In this document: positions 5,817 to 11,491 of the stretch, one piece after another
How positions within the stretch are numbered: position 1 is the first letter of the stretch
Layout: each line of letters starts with the position of its first letter
Source of the DNA: CAUTUX01 sp963542015
GTDB lineage: Bacteria > Bacillota > Clostridia > Christensenellales > CAG-917
Direction: 5' to 3'
Length of the DNA stretch: 20,342 nucleotides
NCBI GenBank assembly: GCA_963542015.1
Contig: CAUTUX010000017.1
Span: forward strand, 1 to 20,342
The notes under the pieces: generated by a model
Database searches by the model: none
What the model saw: only the letters and a program-made list of their open reading frames with translations
Told to the model about the DNA's origin: nothing
Program-made: the position numbers and the translations under genes

Positions 5817-5840
5817 ACACATATTTTTATATGTGTTTTT
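5815..5840 (+). terminator. Terminator after the 28-aa peptide gene
   Basis: ACACATAT (5817-5824) and ATATGTGT (5829-5836) pair around a TTTT loop. The flanking A and T runs extend the stem, and more Ts follow. Strong for this AT-rich region. Confidence 0.85.
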
Positions 5841-5886
5841 TATCAATCAAAATCTTTTATAAATTACAAAGAAAGGATAAAATAAT

Positions 5887-6414
5887 ATGATAAAAAAGAT
5901 TGTAACGATAGTTCTTACTATGTCATTGATAACGACTTTTAGCAATATTACAAATGTTTATGCATATGAAGAAAATAATAAAAAAATTTCAAATAGTGGA
6001 TGTGGTGTGATGACAGAAGAACCTATAATGGATAAAAATTACATAAACGAAAAAGGCGAGCTGGTTAATCACTTTCAGGATAATACACAAGTTATTTATC
6101 ACGAAGACGGAACAATAACGGTTTATTCTCCATTTGGAACTAAGCCAGAGAGTTTTGATGCAACATATAGGGTTGGTTGGATAACACTTGGGATAGCCGT
6201 ATTGAAAATAGTAGGGGGGATTATTAGTACTTGTTCAGCAATTCAATATGTAACAGGACACGACATATGTAGGATTGTTTTAAGATATATTACAAATCCT
6301 AAAAAAACAGAATACACTGTTGATGCAATATACCACGCAGGGTATATTCCTGGATGTGAACCTAGACATTCGCTACCATGTAACTCTGGATATTGGGAGT
6401 ATAACGTCCACTAA
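5887..6414 (+). CDS. Secreted protein with hydrophobic helix, possible bacteriocin-like toxin, 175 aa
   Basis: A signal peptide covers residues 1-26 with cleavage expected after VYA. The mature part has five Cys (39, 116, 128, 157, 165), an acidic middle and a Gly-rich hydrophobic segment, WITLGIAVLKIVGGIIS (98-114), that could insert in membranes. The last 40 residues are polar with aromatic ends. AAAGGA lies about 9 bases before the ATG. A 53-aa two-helix membrane peptide follows after 9 bases and could be its immunity partner. No enzymatic motif is seen. The bacteriocin idea rests on the signal peptide, the helix and the neighbour, not on family homology. A weak TATAAA upstream is the only promoter hint; read-through from 5678 is possible. 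Confidence 0.75.
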   Translation: MIKKIVTIVLTMSLITTFSNITNVYAYEENNKKISNSGCGVMTEEPIMDKNYINEKGELVNHFQDNTQVIYHEDGTITVYSPFGTKPESFDATYRVGWITLGIAVLKIVGGIISTCSAIQYVTGHDICRIVLRYITNPKKTEYTVDAIYHAGYIPGCEPRHSLPCNSGYWEYNVH

Positions 6415-6423
6415 TTAGTCGAT

Positions 6424-6585
6424 ATGAGAAAGTGCTATTTAAAAAAAATTGCAGTTGCTTTTTTGACAATTATTTCTATTCTCTACATATTTAATATAAT
6501 TTTATTTCCGTCGAATAGAATAATTCAGATAACAATTGGTATGCTTATGCTATTTAGTATAATAATTATAATCAGAAAAAAATAA
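6424..6585 (+). CDS. Two-helix membrane peptide, candidate immunity protein, 53 aa
   Basis: The frame begins MRKCYLKKIAVAFLTIIS and has two hydrophobic helices (about 9-29 and 33-50) separated by PSNR, ending in RKK. It starts 9 bases after the secreted protein and has no clear ribosome site, so translation would be coupled. Small two-helix proteins are common immunity factors for secreted peptides. The terminator at 6584 begins in its stop codon. Confidence 0.5.
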   Translation: MRKCYLKKIAVAFLTIISILYIFNIILFPSNRIIQITIGMLMLFSIIIIIRKK

Positions 6586-6614
6586 AGAGATAGGACGGCA
6601 ATCCTATCTCTTTT
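6584..6614 (+). terminator. Terminator with the conserved CGGCAA loop
   Basis: A 12-bp stem (6584-6595 with 6602-6613) around CGGCAA ends in a short T-run. The inner stem GATAGGA/TCCTATC differs from GAGAGGA/TCCTCTC at 3432-3461 by one compensated pair, while the loop is identical. Confidence 0.8.
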
Positions 6615-6625
6615 CTCCATTAGGG

Positions 6626-6679
6626 AGGCTTAGATTATCAAAGCTAACAGTTTTAAAGTGGTGGAATACTGATGAATAA
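6626..6679 (+). pseudogene. Relic of a rep gene 3' end
   Basis: The frame ending at TAA 6677-6679 encodes LSKLTVLKWWNTDE, matching the Rep C-terminus LSRHTVLKWWNTDE at 5015-5056. There is no upstream rep sequence. The following hairpin and toxin gene end are also the same as after the intact rep gene. This is a recombination scar from another plasmid carrying a related rep and TA pair. Confidence 0.8.
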
Positions 6680-6681
6680 AA

Positions 6682-6707
6682 AGAAGTATTTTTACTTATA
6701 TACTTCT
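6682..6707. terminator. Bidirectional terminator at the end of toxin 2
   Basis: AGAAGTAT (6682-6689) pairs with ATACTTCT (6700-6707), the same hairpin as at 5059-5083. Confidence 0.7.
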
Positions 6708-6958
6708 CTTCTATGGCCTATTGTTAGAGCTAATATTACAAATTGATTATCATCAATCAGACATATCAACCGATAATCTCCAATCCTATATCTCCATTGT
6801 CCACTCCGATTAGCAGTTAAACCTTTTCCATGAATACGAGGATCATCACAATTCATAATATTTTTTGATATCCAAGACTGAATCATCCTCTGAGTATATC
6901 TATCAAGCTTTTTAAACTCTTTTTCAAAGCGAACAGATGTTTCAAGACGGTAACTCAT
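6692..6958 (-). CDS. RelE/ParE-superfamily toxin 2, 88 aa
   Basis: The protein begins MSYRLETSVRFEKEFKKLD and contains WRYRIGDYRL and a C-terminal GHRREVYK, as in RelE/YafQ-type mRNA interferases. The ATG at 6958 is chosen because it gives the usual ATGA overlap with the antitoxin stop and a length matching toxin 1; an ATG six codons upstream (6976) is possible. It is divergent from toxin 1 outside the shared blocks, so the two pairs are probably not cross-neutralised. Confidence 0.88.
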   Translation of the reverse strand: MSYRLETSVRFEKEFKKLDRYTQRMIQSWISKNIMNCDDPRIHGKGLTANRSGQWRYRIGDYRLICLIDDNQFVILALTIGHRREVYK

Positions 6959-7176
6959 AGATCTAATTCTTTCCATAGTTCTTCAATCGGTCTTGATTGA
7001 TAACCACTATCCACATATTCCTTATATGCTTCACTTGCAACTGCAATATCATACTCATCTTCAATTCTCTCAAATAAAGCACGTTTAAAAGCTTCACCTA
7101 AAGAAACAGAATGAAGTTTAGCATAACTTTCAGCCAAGGCTTTCTCTTCACCAGTTAATCTGATAGAAAAAGACAT
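6955..7176 (-). CDS. Ribbon-helix-helix (RelB-like) antitoxin 2, 73 aa
   Basis: MSFSIRLTGEEKALAESYAK forms the strand and first helix of a ribbon-helix-helix DNA-binding domain, followed by an acidic toxin-binding tail ending ELWKELDL. AAGGAG precedes the ATG on the bottom strand. It overlaps the toxin start by 4 bases. Autoregulation is expected through the operator at 7193-7209. Confidence 0.85.
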   Translation of the reverse strand: MSFSIRLTGEEKALAESYAKLHSVSLGEAFKRALFERIEDEYDIAVASEAYKEYVDSGYQSRPIEELWKELDL

Positions 7177-7192
7177 AATAAAACTCCTTTCT

Positions 7193-7209
7193 GTAGTACA
7201 TAGTACTAC
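7193..7209 (-). promoter_or_regulatory. Antitoxin 2 operator
   Basis: GTAGTAC and GTACTAC form a 7-3-7 inverted repeat between the -10 box and the antitoxin ATG. The sequence differs from the TA1 operator, which suggests separate repressor specificities. Confidence 0.65.
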
Positions 7210-7219
7210 TTATATTATA

Positions 7220-7247
7220 ATAATATATCTAGCCATAAGAAAGTCAA
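7220..7247 (-). promoter_or_regulatory. TA2 promoter
   Basis: On the bottom strand TTGACT (7247-7242) is 16 bases from TATTAT (7225-7220). Confidence 0.75.
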
Positions 7248-7291
7248 TGAAAATGTAAATATTGACAACAAATAAAAATCACACTACCATA
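7234..7291. repeat. 58-bp divergent promoter block, copy 2
   Basis: It differs from 5610-5667 by two bases. The top-strand promoter TTGACA (7262-7267), 17 bases, TACCAT (7285-7290) would transcribe oriT and the relaxase operon. Confidence 0.85.
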
Positions 7292-7376
7292 CAAGAAAGA
7301 GGCCTCGCCGTATGAGAGCGCAAACACACCGTCAAGGCTACGCCGTGACAGTTCTCTTCGAGGTTTGCTTAAAGAT
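7292..7376 (+). other. Candidate oriT (origin of transfer)
   Basis: This is a GC-richer island directly upstream of the relaxase. It holds an 8-bp palindrome, GAGGCCTC (7299-7306), and an imperfect inverted repeat, GTCAAGGC (7331-7338) and GCCGTGAC (7342-7349), with one mismatch. Relaxases of this group usually nick beside such a repeat just upstream of their own gene. The nick site cannot be fixed from sequence. Confidence 0.55.
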
Positions 7377-7391
7377 TGGAGTGTTTTCGCT

Positions 7392-8537
7392 ATGCCTAAC
7401 GTATATGGTCAAAATACTAAGATAACCGATGTTGTCGGTCGTTCTCGCTACATATCTGGTGAATCGGATAAGCAGGAAGAAGTTATCGTACATGAAAAAA
7501 ACATGATGTATGATTGGTCGTTTTATTCTGCTTATGAACGTGAAAATGCGCATCAAGAAAATCAAAGACAGAACGAGGCAAGGGAAATGATAATAGCCTT
7601 GCCTAACGAATTAGCAGATAAAAATAAAAATCAGACTTCTGCAGAACAGAAAATCATACTCAAAGAAATCTGTGATGAGCTGGTGAACCAGATCGTAGGT
7701 GAAGGACACGATCACGAGTATGCGGTGCATTGGAACCATGACCGTACCAACCTACATGTACATATCCTTTATTCTGAAAGAAAGGTCATTCAGACAGAGC
7801 CAAAGAGATATAAAAAAGATATATGGCAGGATAAGGACACGCACCAGCTTGCCAAGGCAAACGCAGAGAATGCCGAGCTGGTACATCGTAAGGGCGATAT
7901 CATGAGGGACAAAGAGGGTAATATCAGATACACGGATACACCACTTTCCGTAAAGGATACTCGTTTCAAAGCACATAGCTTCATGTCAGAGCGAAATAAG
8001 TGCATACAGAGCGTTCTAAAGCGTTTTGGGTATGATTTATCCATCCAAGACAAAGAAACGCCTTATTTGAGCCAAAAGAAGCTCTATAAAGGGGCATCCA
8101 TGGACTACCTAGAGAATGCAAGGGCATATAACAGTGCTGTAAAGGACTATAACCGCAATGTGAAGATGGATATCGAGATACAACCTGAAAGAGAGGGATT
8201 GTATTGTGAAATCAGAAAAGACATCGAAGATGAGATAAAAAAGGCTAATAGCAGATTTAAGAAGATAAGCCAAGAAGCAATCAAAGCCATCAAAGAGATG
8301 TCGGATCACATATTGAACAGCGTAAAACAAGCTATCAATACCATGGGTGAATACTGGAACCAAAACAAAGACAAGATATTAGACCTTTTTCAAGAGAAGG
8401 ACACGTTACAGATGAAGTCCGATATAGGACATCAGATACTAGAAAAAGAAAACCAAAGGGTAGATAGACTGGAAGATGAAGTCATACAGGAAAGACATAT
8501 CGAGAATATGTTTGAACATGACGGACTATCCCTATAG
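7392..8537 (+). CDS. MobA/MobL-type relaxase, 381 aa
   Basis: The N-terminal ~140 residues are a HUH relaxase domain, with HWNHDRTNLHVHILYSER holding the metal-binding His-x-His pair (H122, H124, with H113/H116 nearby) and candidate catalytic Tyr at 5 or 20 in the first strand and GRSRYIS segment. The protein should nick oriT and lead the strand into a recipient through a helper conjugation system. The C-terminal ~180 residues are helical and charged. The ATG at 7392 is chosen: GGAG lies 10 bases upstream and MPNVYG is a natural N-terminus. The frame is open to a TTG at 7365 inside the oriT region. Base composition is less AT-rich than the RiPP genes. Confidence 0.85.
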   Translation: MPNVYGQNTKITDVVGRSRYISGESDKQEEVIVHEKNMMYDWSFYSAYERENAHQENQRQNEAREMIIALPNELADKNKNQTSAEQKIILKEICDELVNQIVGEGHDHEYAVHWNHDRTNLHVHILYSERKVIQTEPKRYKKDIWQDKDTHQLAKANAENAELVHRKGDIMRDKEGNIRYTDTPLSVKDTRFKAHSFMSERNKCIQSVLKRFGYDLSIQDKETPYLSQKKLYKGASMDYLENARAYNSAVKDYNRNVKMDIEIQPEREGLYCEIRKDIEDEIKKANSRFKKISQEAIKAIKEMSDHILNSVKQAINTMGEYWNQNKDKILDLFQEKDTLQMKSDIGHQILEKENQRVDRLEDEVIQERHIENMFEHDGLSL

Positions 8538-8557
8538 GAACTATCAAAGGAGAAGAT

Positions 8558-9295
8558 ATGAGTTTAGAATCCGCAAAGATGAGACTGGAGCAGGCAGTAG
8601 CACGAAGAGACCACGTACAGAGGGAAGTAGAGGATACTGATAGACAACTACAGGCAGTAAACCAAAAACAAGCTGAAATCGCTCAAAAACTCTTCATACA
8701 GGGCGGTATAGATATCTACCGACAGACACAGCAGATAGAAGATTGCCTAAAGATTCAAAATGAGAAGATAGACAGGGCATCACAAAACATAAAAGCCTCC
8801 GCAGAAGCTGTAAAACGTTCCAATGAGAAGCTAAACAAGATAGACCTAGATAGTCTAGAATACATCACCAATACACTAAAAGAGTTGGATAGCAGAACGG
8901 ATCAGACCTATACCGCATTACTAGACAGTAAAAAAAGAGCCTATGAAGAGGCTTTAAATGAATTTATATCAGAGCATGACAAGAAGAAAAAAGACCTGGA
9001 CAAGCTCATCCAGGATAAGCAAGACCAGGTAAAATCTCTGGATAAAAAGATAGAGGAACTAGAACACATAAAATCTTCCAAAGAAGCCAAGAAGAAGATA
9101 TCAGAACATCTGTGGATCGTGTTTTTGTCAGCTTTCATTTTGACTACTGCTGTAACCATATCCATTTTAGCTGGATGGGGCATAGCACTGGTAATCAATA
9201 GGATAGTCGCATTCGTATTAGCACATTTGCCATGGTTTTTAGGAATTATTTTAATACCGATCGTGTTATTTATTCTTATCAAATCACAACAATAA
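8558..9295 (+). CDS. Coiled-coil membrane protein of the mobilization operon, 245 aa
   Basis: Residues 1 to ~180 are Lys/Glu/Gln/Asp-rich with coiled-coil character and no export signal. Residues ~186-241 form two membrane helices, ending LIKSQQ. It starts 20 bases after the relaxase with AAAGGAG, so it is the second gene of the operon and may tether the relaxosome to the membrane. Its last 19 codons are the source of the scar at 2-58 and 11056-11112. No named family is recognised. Confidence 0.8.
   Translation: MSLESAKMRLEQAVARRDHVQREVEDTDRQLQAVNQKQAEIAQKLFIQGGIDIYRQTQQIEDCLKIQNEKIDRASQNIKASAEAVKRSNEKLNKIDLDSLEYITNTLKELDSRTDQTYTALLDSKKRAYEEALNEFISEHDKKKKDLDKLIQDKQDQVKSLDKKIEELEHIKSSKEAKKKISEHLWIVFLSAFILTTAVTISILAGWGIALVINRIVAFVLAHLPWFLGIILIPIVLFILIKSQQ
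9234..9289. repeat. 56-bp exact repeat of the accessory-gene tail
   Basis: It is identical to 11054-11109 and, from its second base, to 1-55; the window end (20289-20342) is a third copy. This repeat is long enough to collapse in a short-word assembly graph or to allow recombination that deletes the 9290-11054 cargo. Confidence 0.9.
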
Positions 9296-9320
9296 AAGAG
9301 AAGTGATAAACTTCTCTTTT
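9294..9320 (+). terminator. Terminator of the mobilization operon
   Basis: An 11-bp stem (9294-9304 with 9310-9320) has the same GATAA loop as at 57-85 and overlaps the stop codon. Confidence 0.8.
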
Positions 9321-9328
9321 ATTTGGCT

Positions 9329-9407
9329 AAATATAATTATAACGCTTTTCCAACACAAATTTCAGACTGGTTTTTTAATAATTATCAATACTAAAATTTA
9401 TGTAGAT
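9329..9407 (+). promoter_or_regulatory. Conserved cargo leader element, copy B
   Basis: It matches 94-172 at 74 of 79 positions. It lies upstream of the second copy of the 10-residue ORF and the 217-aa secreted protein gene. It probably contains the cargo promoter. Confidence 0.6.
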
Positions 9408-9432
9408 AATACAGAGAGAAAGGATAATTATT

Positions 9433-9465
9433 ATGTGTGTTGCAAGGTATAAGACCGGCATTTAA
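9433..9465 (+). CDS. Conserved 10-residue leader or signal peptide MCVARYKTGI, copy B
   Basis: It encodes the same ten residues as 194-226 with only third-position differences and ends in TAA. GAGAAAGGA lies about 9 bases upstream. It is 49 bases before the 217-aa secreted protein gene. Shared function with copy A in cargo expression is inferred. Confidence 0.6.
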   Translation: MCVARYKTGI

Positions 9466-9514
9466 GTTTAATGTAGTAATCGTTTCTATTTATTTAATAA
9501 AGAGAGGAGAAAAT

Positions 9515-10168
9515 ATGTTTAAGAAAATAATTACAGCAGTACTAGCTACATTAATGCTTTTAATCGTTTTGCCAACTAAAGTTTTAGCTGAAGAAACAGA
9601 AAATAATATTACAGATGAATATAAATATACTGATTTAGATGGTAAAACTCATCAATATTACGATGTTCATGGAAATCCACTTACAATTAGTGAAGTTGAA
9701 CAGTTAATGCAACCAAAATTAGTATCATTAGAAATTCAACCAACAAGAGTACCAATTTATCCGGAAGCCGATGTTGTTCTTGTAAATTCTTATTATGAAA
9801 CAACAGGAACTCGTAAACAAATAACTCCAACTATTGCTGGACCAGCCACGCTTACGTATGGACAGTCTGTTACGGAATCGAGTTCTATTTCTGTAAATTT
9901 TGGAGCTGAAATTAATAGTAGAATTTTTAGAGCACTTGCACTACGATTTGGAGTTACATTTACACGAACATCTTCCTCAAATGAAAGATTTGATGCTGCG
10001 TTCCCAATTCCGGCAGGTAAAAAAGGTGCAGTTTTTTTCACTCCAGAATTTTATTCTGGATATTGTACATATGTTGATACAAACTATCAAGGGACTGGAA
10101 CATATGTTTCATTTCCAAAAATGAATGGAGTTTATACCGCTGGACTTTATGAATTGATTACTTGGTAA
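9515..10168 (+). CDS. Secreted beta-rich protein, possible pore-forming or surface-acting factor, 217 aa
   Basis: A clear signal peptide (MFKKIITAVLATLMLLIVLP...) should be cut after VLA at about residue 25. The mature protein has an acidic start, then a Ser/Thr-rich region with alternating polar and hydrophobic residues (SVTESSSISVNFGAEINS, then GVTFTRTSSSNERF) followed by PIPAGKKGAVFFTPEF. This pattern is seen in secreted beta-sheet proteins, including aerolysin-like pore formers, but I cannot assign a family. The ATG at 9515 is chosen for GAGGAG 6-7 bases upstream and the signal peptide; a GTG at 9437 is in frame but lies in the leader ORF region. The downstream lipoprotein may be its partner. 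Confidence 0.75.
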   Translation: MFKKIITAVLATLMLLIVLPTKVLAEETENNITDEYKYTDLDGKTHQYYDVHGNPLTISEVEQLMQPKLVSLEIQPTRVPIYPEADVVLVNSYYETTGTRKQITPTIAGPATLTYGQSVTESSSISVNFGAEINSRIFRALALRFGVTFTRTSSSNERFDAAFPIPAGKKGAVFFTPEFYSGYCTYVDTNYQGTGTYVSFPKMNGVYTAGLYELITW

Positions 10169-10269
10169 TTAGCATCTAGTTTAGTTGTTTTTGATAATTA
10201 ATCATATATTTCTTTGAATGTGTTAGCAATCTTTTAAGAACATAGCATTCTAGAGATAGGAGGTAACTA

Positions 10270-10938
10270 ATGAAAAAAAGTATATCAGTTATATTATTGA
10301 TGGCAGCTATATTAAATTTGTTGACAGGGTGTACTGTTCAAAACCAAAGTGAACAAAAACATAAATCTTCTGAACATAATCAATCTAAGAAAGAAGAAAC
10401 TGCTATTGATATTAATAAATTGTCATCACTACATGAAATTTCAATCTCTGAAGTATCCTTATCAGATAAGTCTAAATTTTTTGATTTGGAAGGCAATCAG
10501 ATTGACATGAGAGAAATATCATTAAAAATAGGTGAATATTATATAATTGATGATTCTTCTATAACCATTAGTGAAGTGATTTTATCTCCTATTCAGATTA
10601 GTGCAAATTATAAAGTTTTAAAAGATCAATACGTTGAATTTGCAAATCTTGCAAGTTATTCAAGTGTTGAAAATGACAACATACAGATGAAAAATATATT
10701 GCAACGTATTATTGGTTTTAATACGATACTTCCAATATCACATAACTTAAGCCAAATACAATTTATTCCATCTTCAGATATTGTTATTACAATCTATTTC
10801 TATCCAATTTGTTATAAGGTCGAAACATTTTATTATAAGTACGAAAACCCATCAGATACCTTCTATACATTAAAAGGAGCTCATCAATTTGATGGATTAT
10901 ATTGTGATGGCATTTATGAAATTCGAATAGTTGAATAG
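10270..10938 (+). CDS. Lipoprotein of unknown function, 222 aa
   Basis: MKKSISVILLMAAILN leads into the lipobox LLTGC with C21, so the mature protein should be lipid-anchored on the outer face of the membrane. A polar Gln/Lys/Glu linker (22-45) precedes a mixed alpha/beta domain with no motif I recognise. AGGAGG (10258-10263) is 6 bases before the ATG. It lies 101 bases after the 217-aa secreted protein, in the same direction, and could be its immunity or docking partner. Confidence 0.8.
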   Translation: MKKSISVILLMAAILNLLTGCTVQNQSEQKHKSSEHNQSKKEETAIDINKLSSLHEISISEVSLSDKSKFFDLEGNQIDMREISLKIGEYYIIDDSSITISEVILSPIQISANYKVLKDQYVEFANLASYSSVENDNIQMKNILQRIIGFNTILPISHNLSQIQFIPSSDIVITIYFYPICYKVETFYYKYENPSDTFYTLKGAHQFDGLYCDGIYEIRIVE

Positions 10939-10977
10939 TTAAAAAAATTTTAATCAATAGTATATAACCATAATGTT

Positions 10978-11011
10978 GTAACAGCGTAATTATTTAAAAT
11001 TACGCTGTTAC
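10978..11011 (+). terminator. Terminator after the lipoprotein gene
   Basis: A 14-bp perfect stem (10978-10991 with 10998-11011) around ATTTAA, followed by CTTTAT. The inner stem is GC-richer (AGCG/CGCT). Confidence 0.85.
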
Positions 11012-11054
11012 TTTATATTACTTCTATGAAATTGAATTGATAATTTGCTACACG
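11012..11054. other. Short spacer ending at the scar junction
   Basis: AT-rich sequence with no gene. At 11054 it joins abruptly to the middle of the accessory-gene tail, marking the recombination junction. Confidence 0.6.
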
Positions 11055-11055
11055 G

Positions 11056-11112
11056 TTTTTAGGAATTATTTTAATACCGATCGTGTTATTTATTCTTATC
11101 AAATCACAATAA
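11056..11112 (+). pseudogene. Detached 3' tail of the mobilization accessory gene
   Basis: Encodes FLGIILIPIVLFILIKSQ and stop. It is preceded by the unrelated lipoprotein-gene spacer, which proves it is cut off from its gene in this copy. It is the same sequence as 2-58. Confidence 0.9.
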
Positions 11113-11139
11113 AAAGAGAAGTGATAAACTTCTCTTTTT
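11111..11139 (+). terminator. Terminator after the detached tail
   Basis: Same hairpin as 57-85. Confidence 0.8.
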
Positions 11140-11147
11140 GTTTGACC

Positions 11148-11226
11148 AAATATAATTATAACTCTTTTCCAACATAAATTTCAGACTGTTTTTTTAATAA
11201 TTATGAATACTAAAATTTATATAGAT
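11148..11226 (+). promoter_or_regulatory. Conserved cargo leader element (second copy of A)
   Basis: Same as 94-172; here it lies between the lipoprotein cargo and the RiPP cassette. Confidence 0.6.
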
Positions 11227-11247
11227 GATAAAGAAAGGGGATATATT

Positions 11248-11280
11248 ATGTGCGTCGCAAGGTATAAGACCGGTATTTAG
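11248..11280 (+). CDS. 10-residue peptide MCVARYKTGI (second copy of A)
   Basis: Identical to 194-226. Confidence 0.6.
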   Translation: MCVARYKTGI

Positions 11281-11342
11281 GTAATCCTGATAATTTATGA
11301 TTTTTGCTTTTTGCTTTAAAGATAAAAATATAGGAGGATTAT

Positions 11343-11432
11343 ATGAAAATAATTAAAGAAGGTAAGAAACCAGAAATAAAGACAGTTGGTATAGTAGAAA
11401 ATACTACATGTGCTAATAATTGTGATTGTTAA
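11343..11432 (+). CDS. Candidate RiPP precursor peptide, 29 aa (second copy)
   Basis: Identical to 289-378, with the same AGGAGG site and a C-terminus with cysteines at 23, 27 and 29. Confidence 0.75.
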   Translation: MKIIKEGKKPEIKTVGIVENTTCANNCDC

Positions 11433-11460
11433 TCAAAAGGAGCCATGGCTCCTTTTGATT
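11431..11460 (+). terminator. 30-base dyad after the precursor (second copy)
   Basis: Same perfect palindrome as 377-406. Confidence 0.7.
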
Positions 11461-11491
11461 ATTAAAAATAAATGAAAGGGAGATATAGTTT

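Larger units (their letters stand above)
1..9288. repeat. First copy of an 11,054-bp unit (direct repeat, offset 11054)
   Basis: The whole stretch recurs at 11055-20342 with a constant offset of 11054. Every gene product read in both copies is identical and I saw no base difference in the parts compared by eye. The unique part of the unit is 9289-11054. The layout fits a circular replicon read for more than one turn better than a real tandem duplication. Confidence 0.95.

Noticed and set aside
7338..8363. Several bottom-strand ORFs of 74-87 aa inside the relaxase
   Set aside because: They are shadows of the relaxase codons, without ribosome sites or family features.
8941..9282. 113-aa bottom-strand ORF inside the accessory gene
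   Set aside because: It is a Ser-rich shadow of the Lys/Glu-rich coiled coil and the membrane helices.
9437..9514. GTG start extending the 217-aa secreted protein by 26 residues
   Set aside because: It would start inside the conserved 10-residue ORF and bury the signal peptide. The ATG at 9515 has a good ribosome site.
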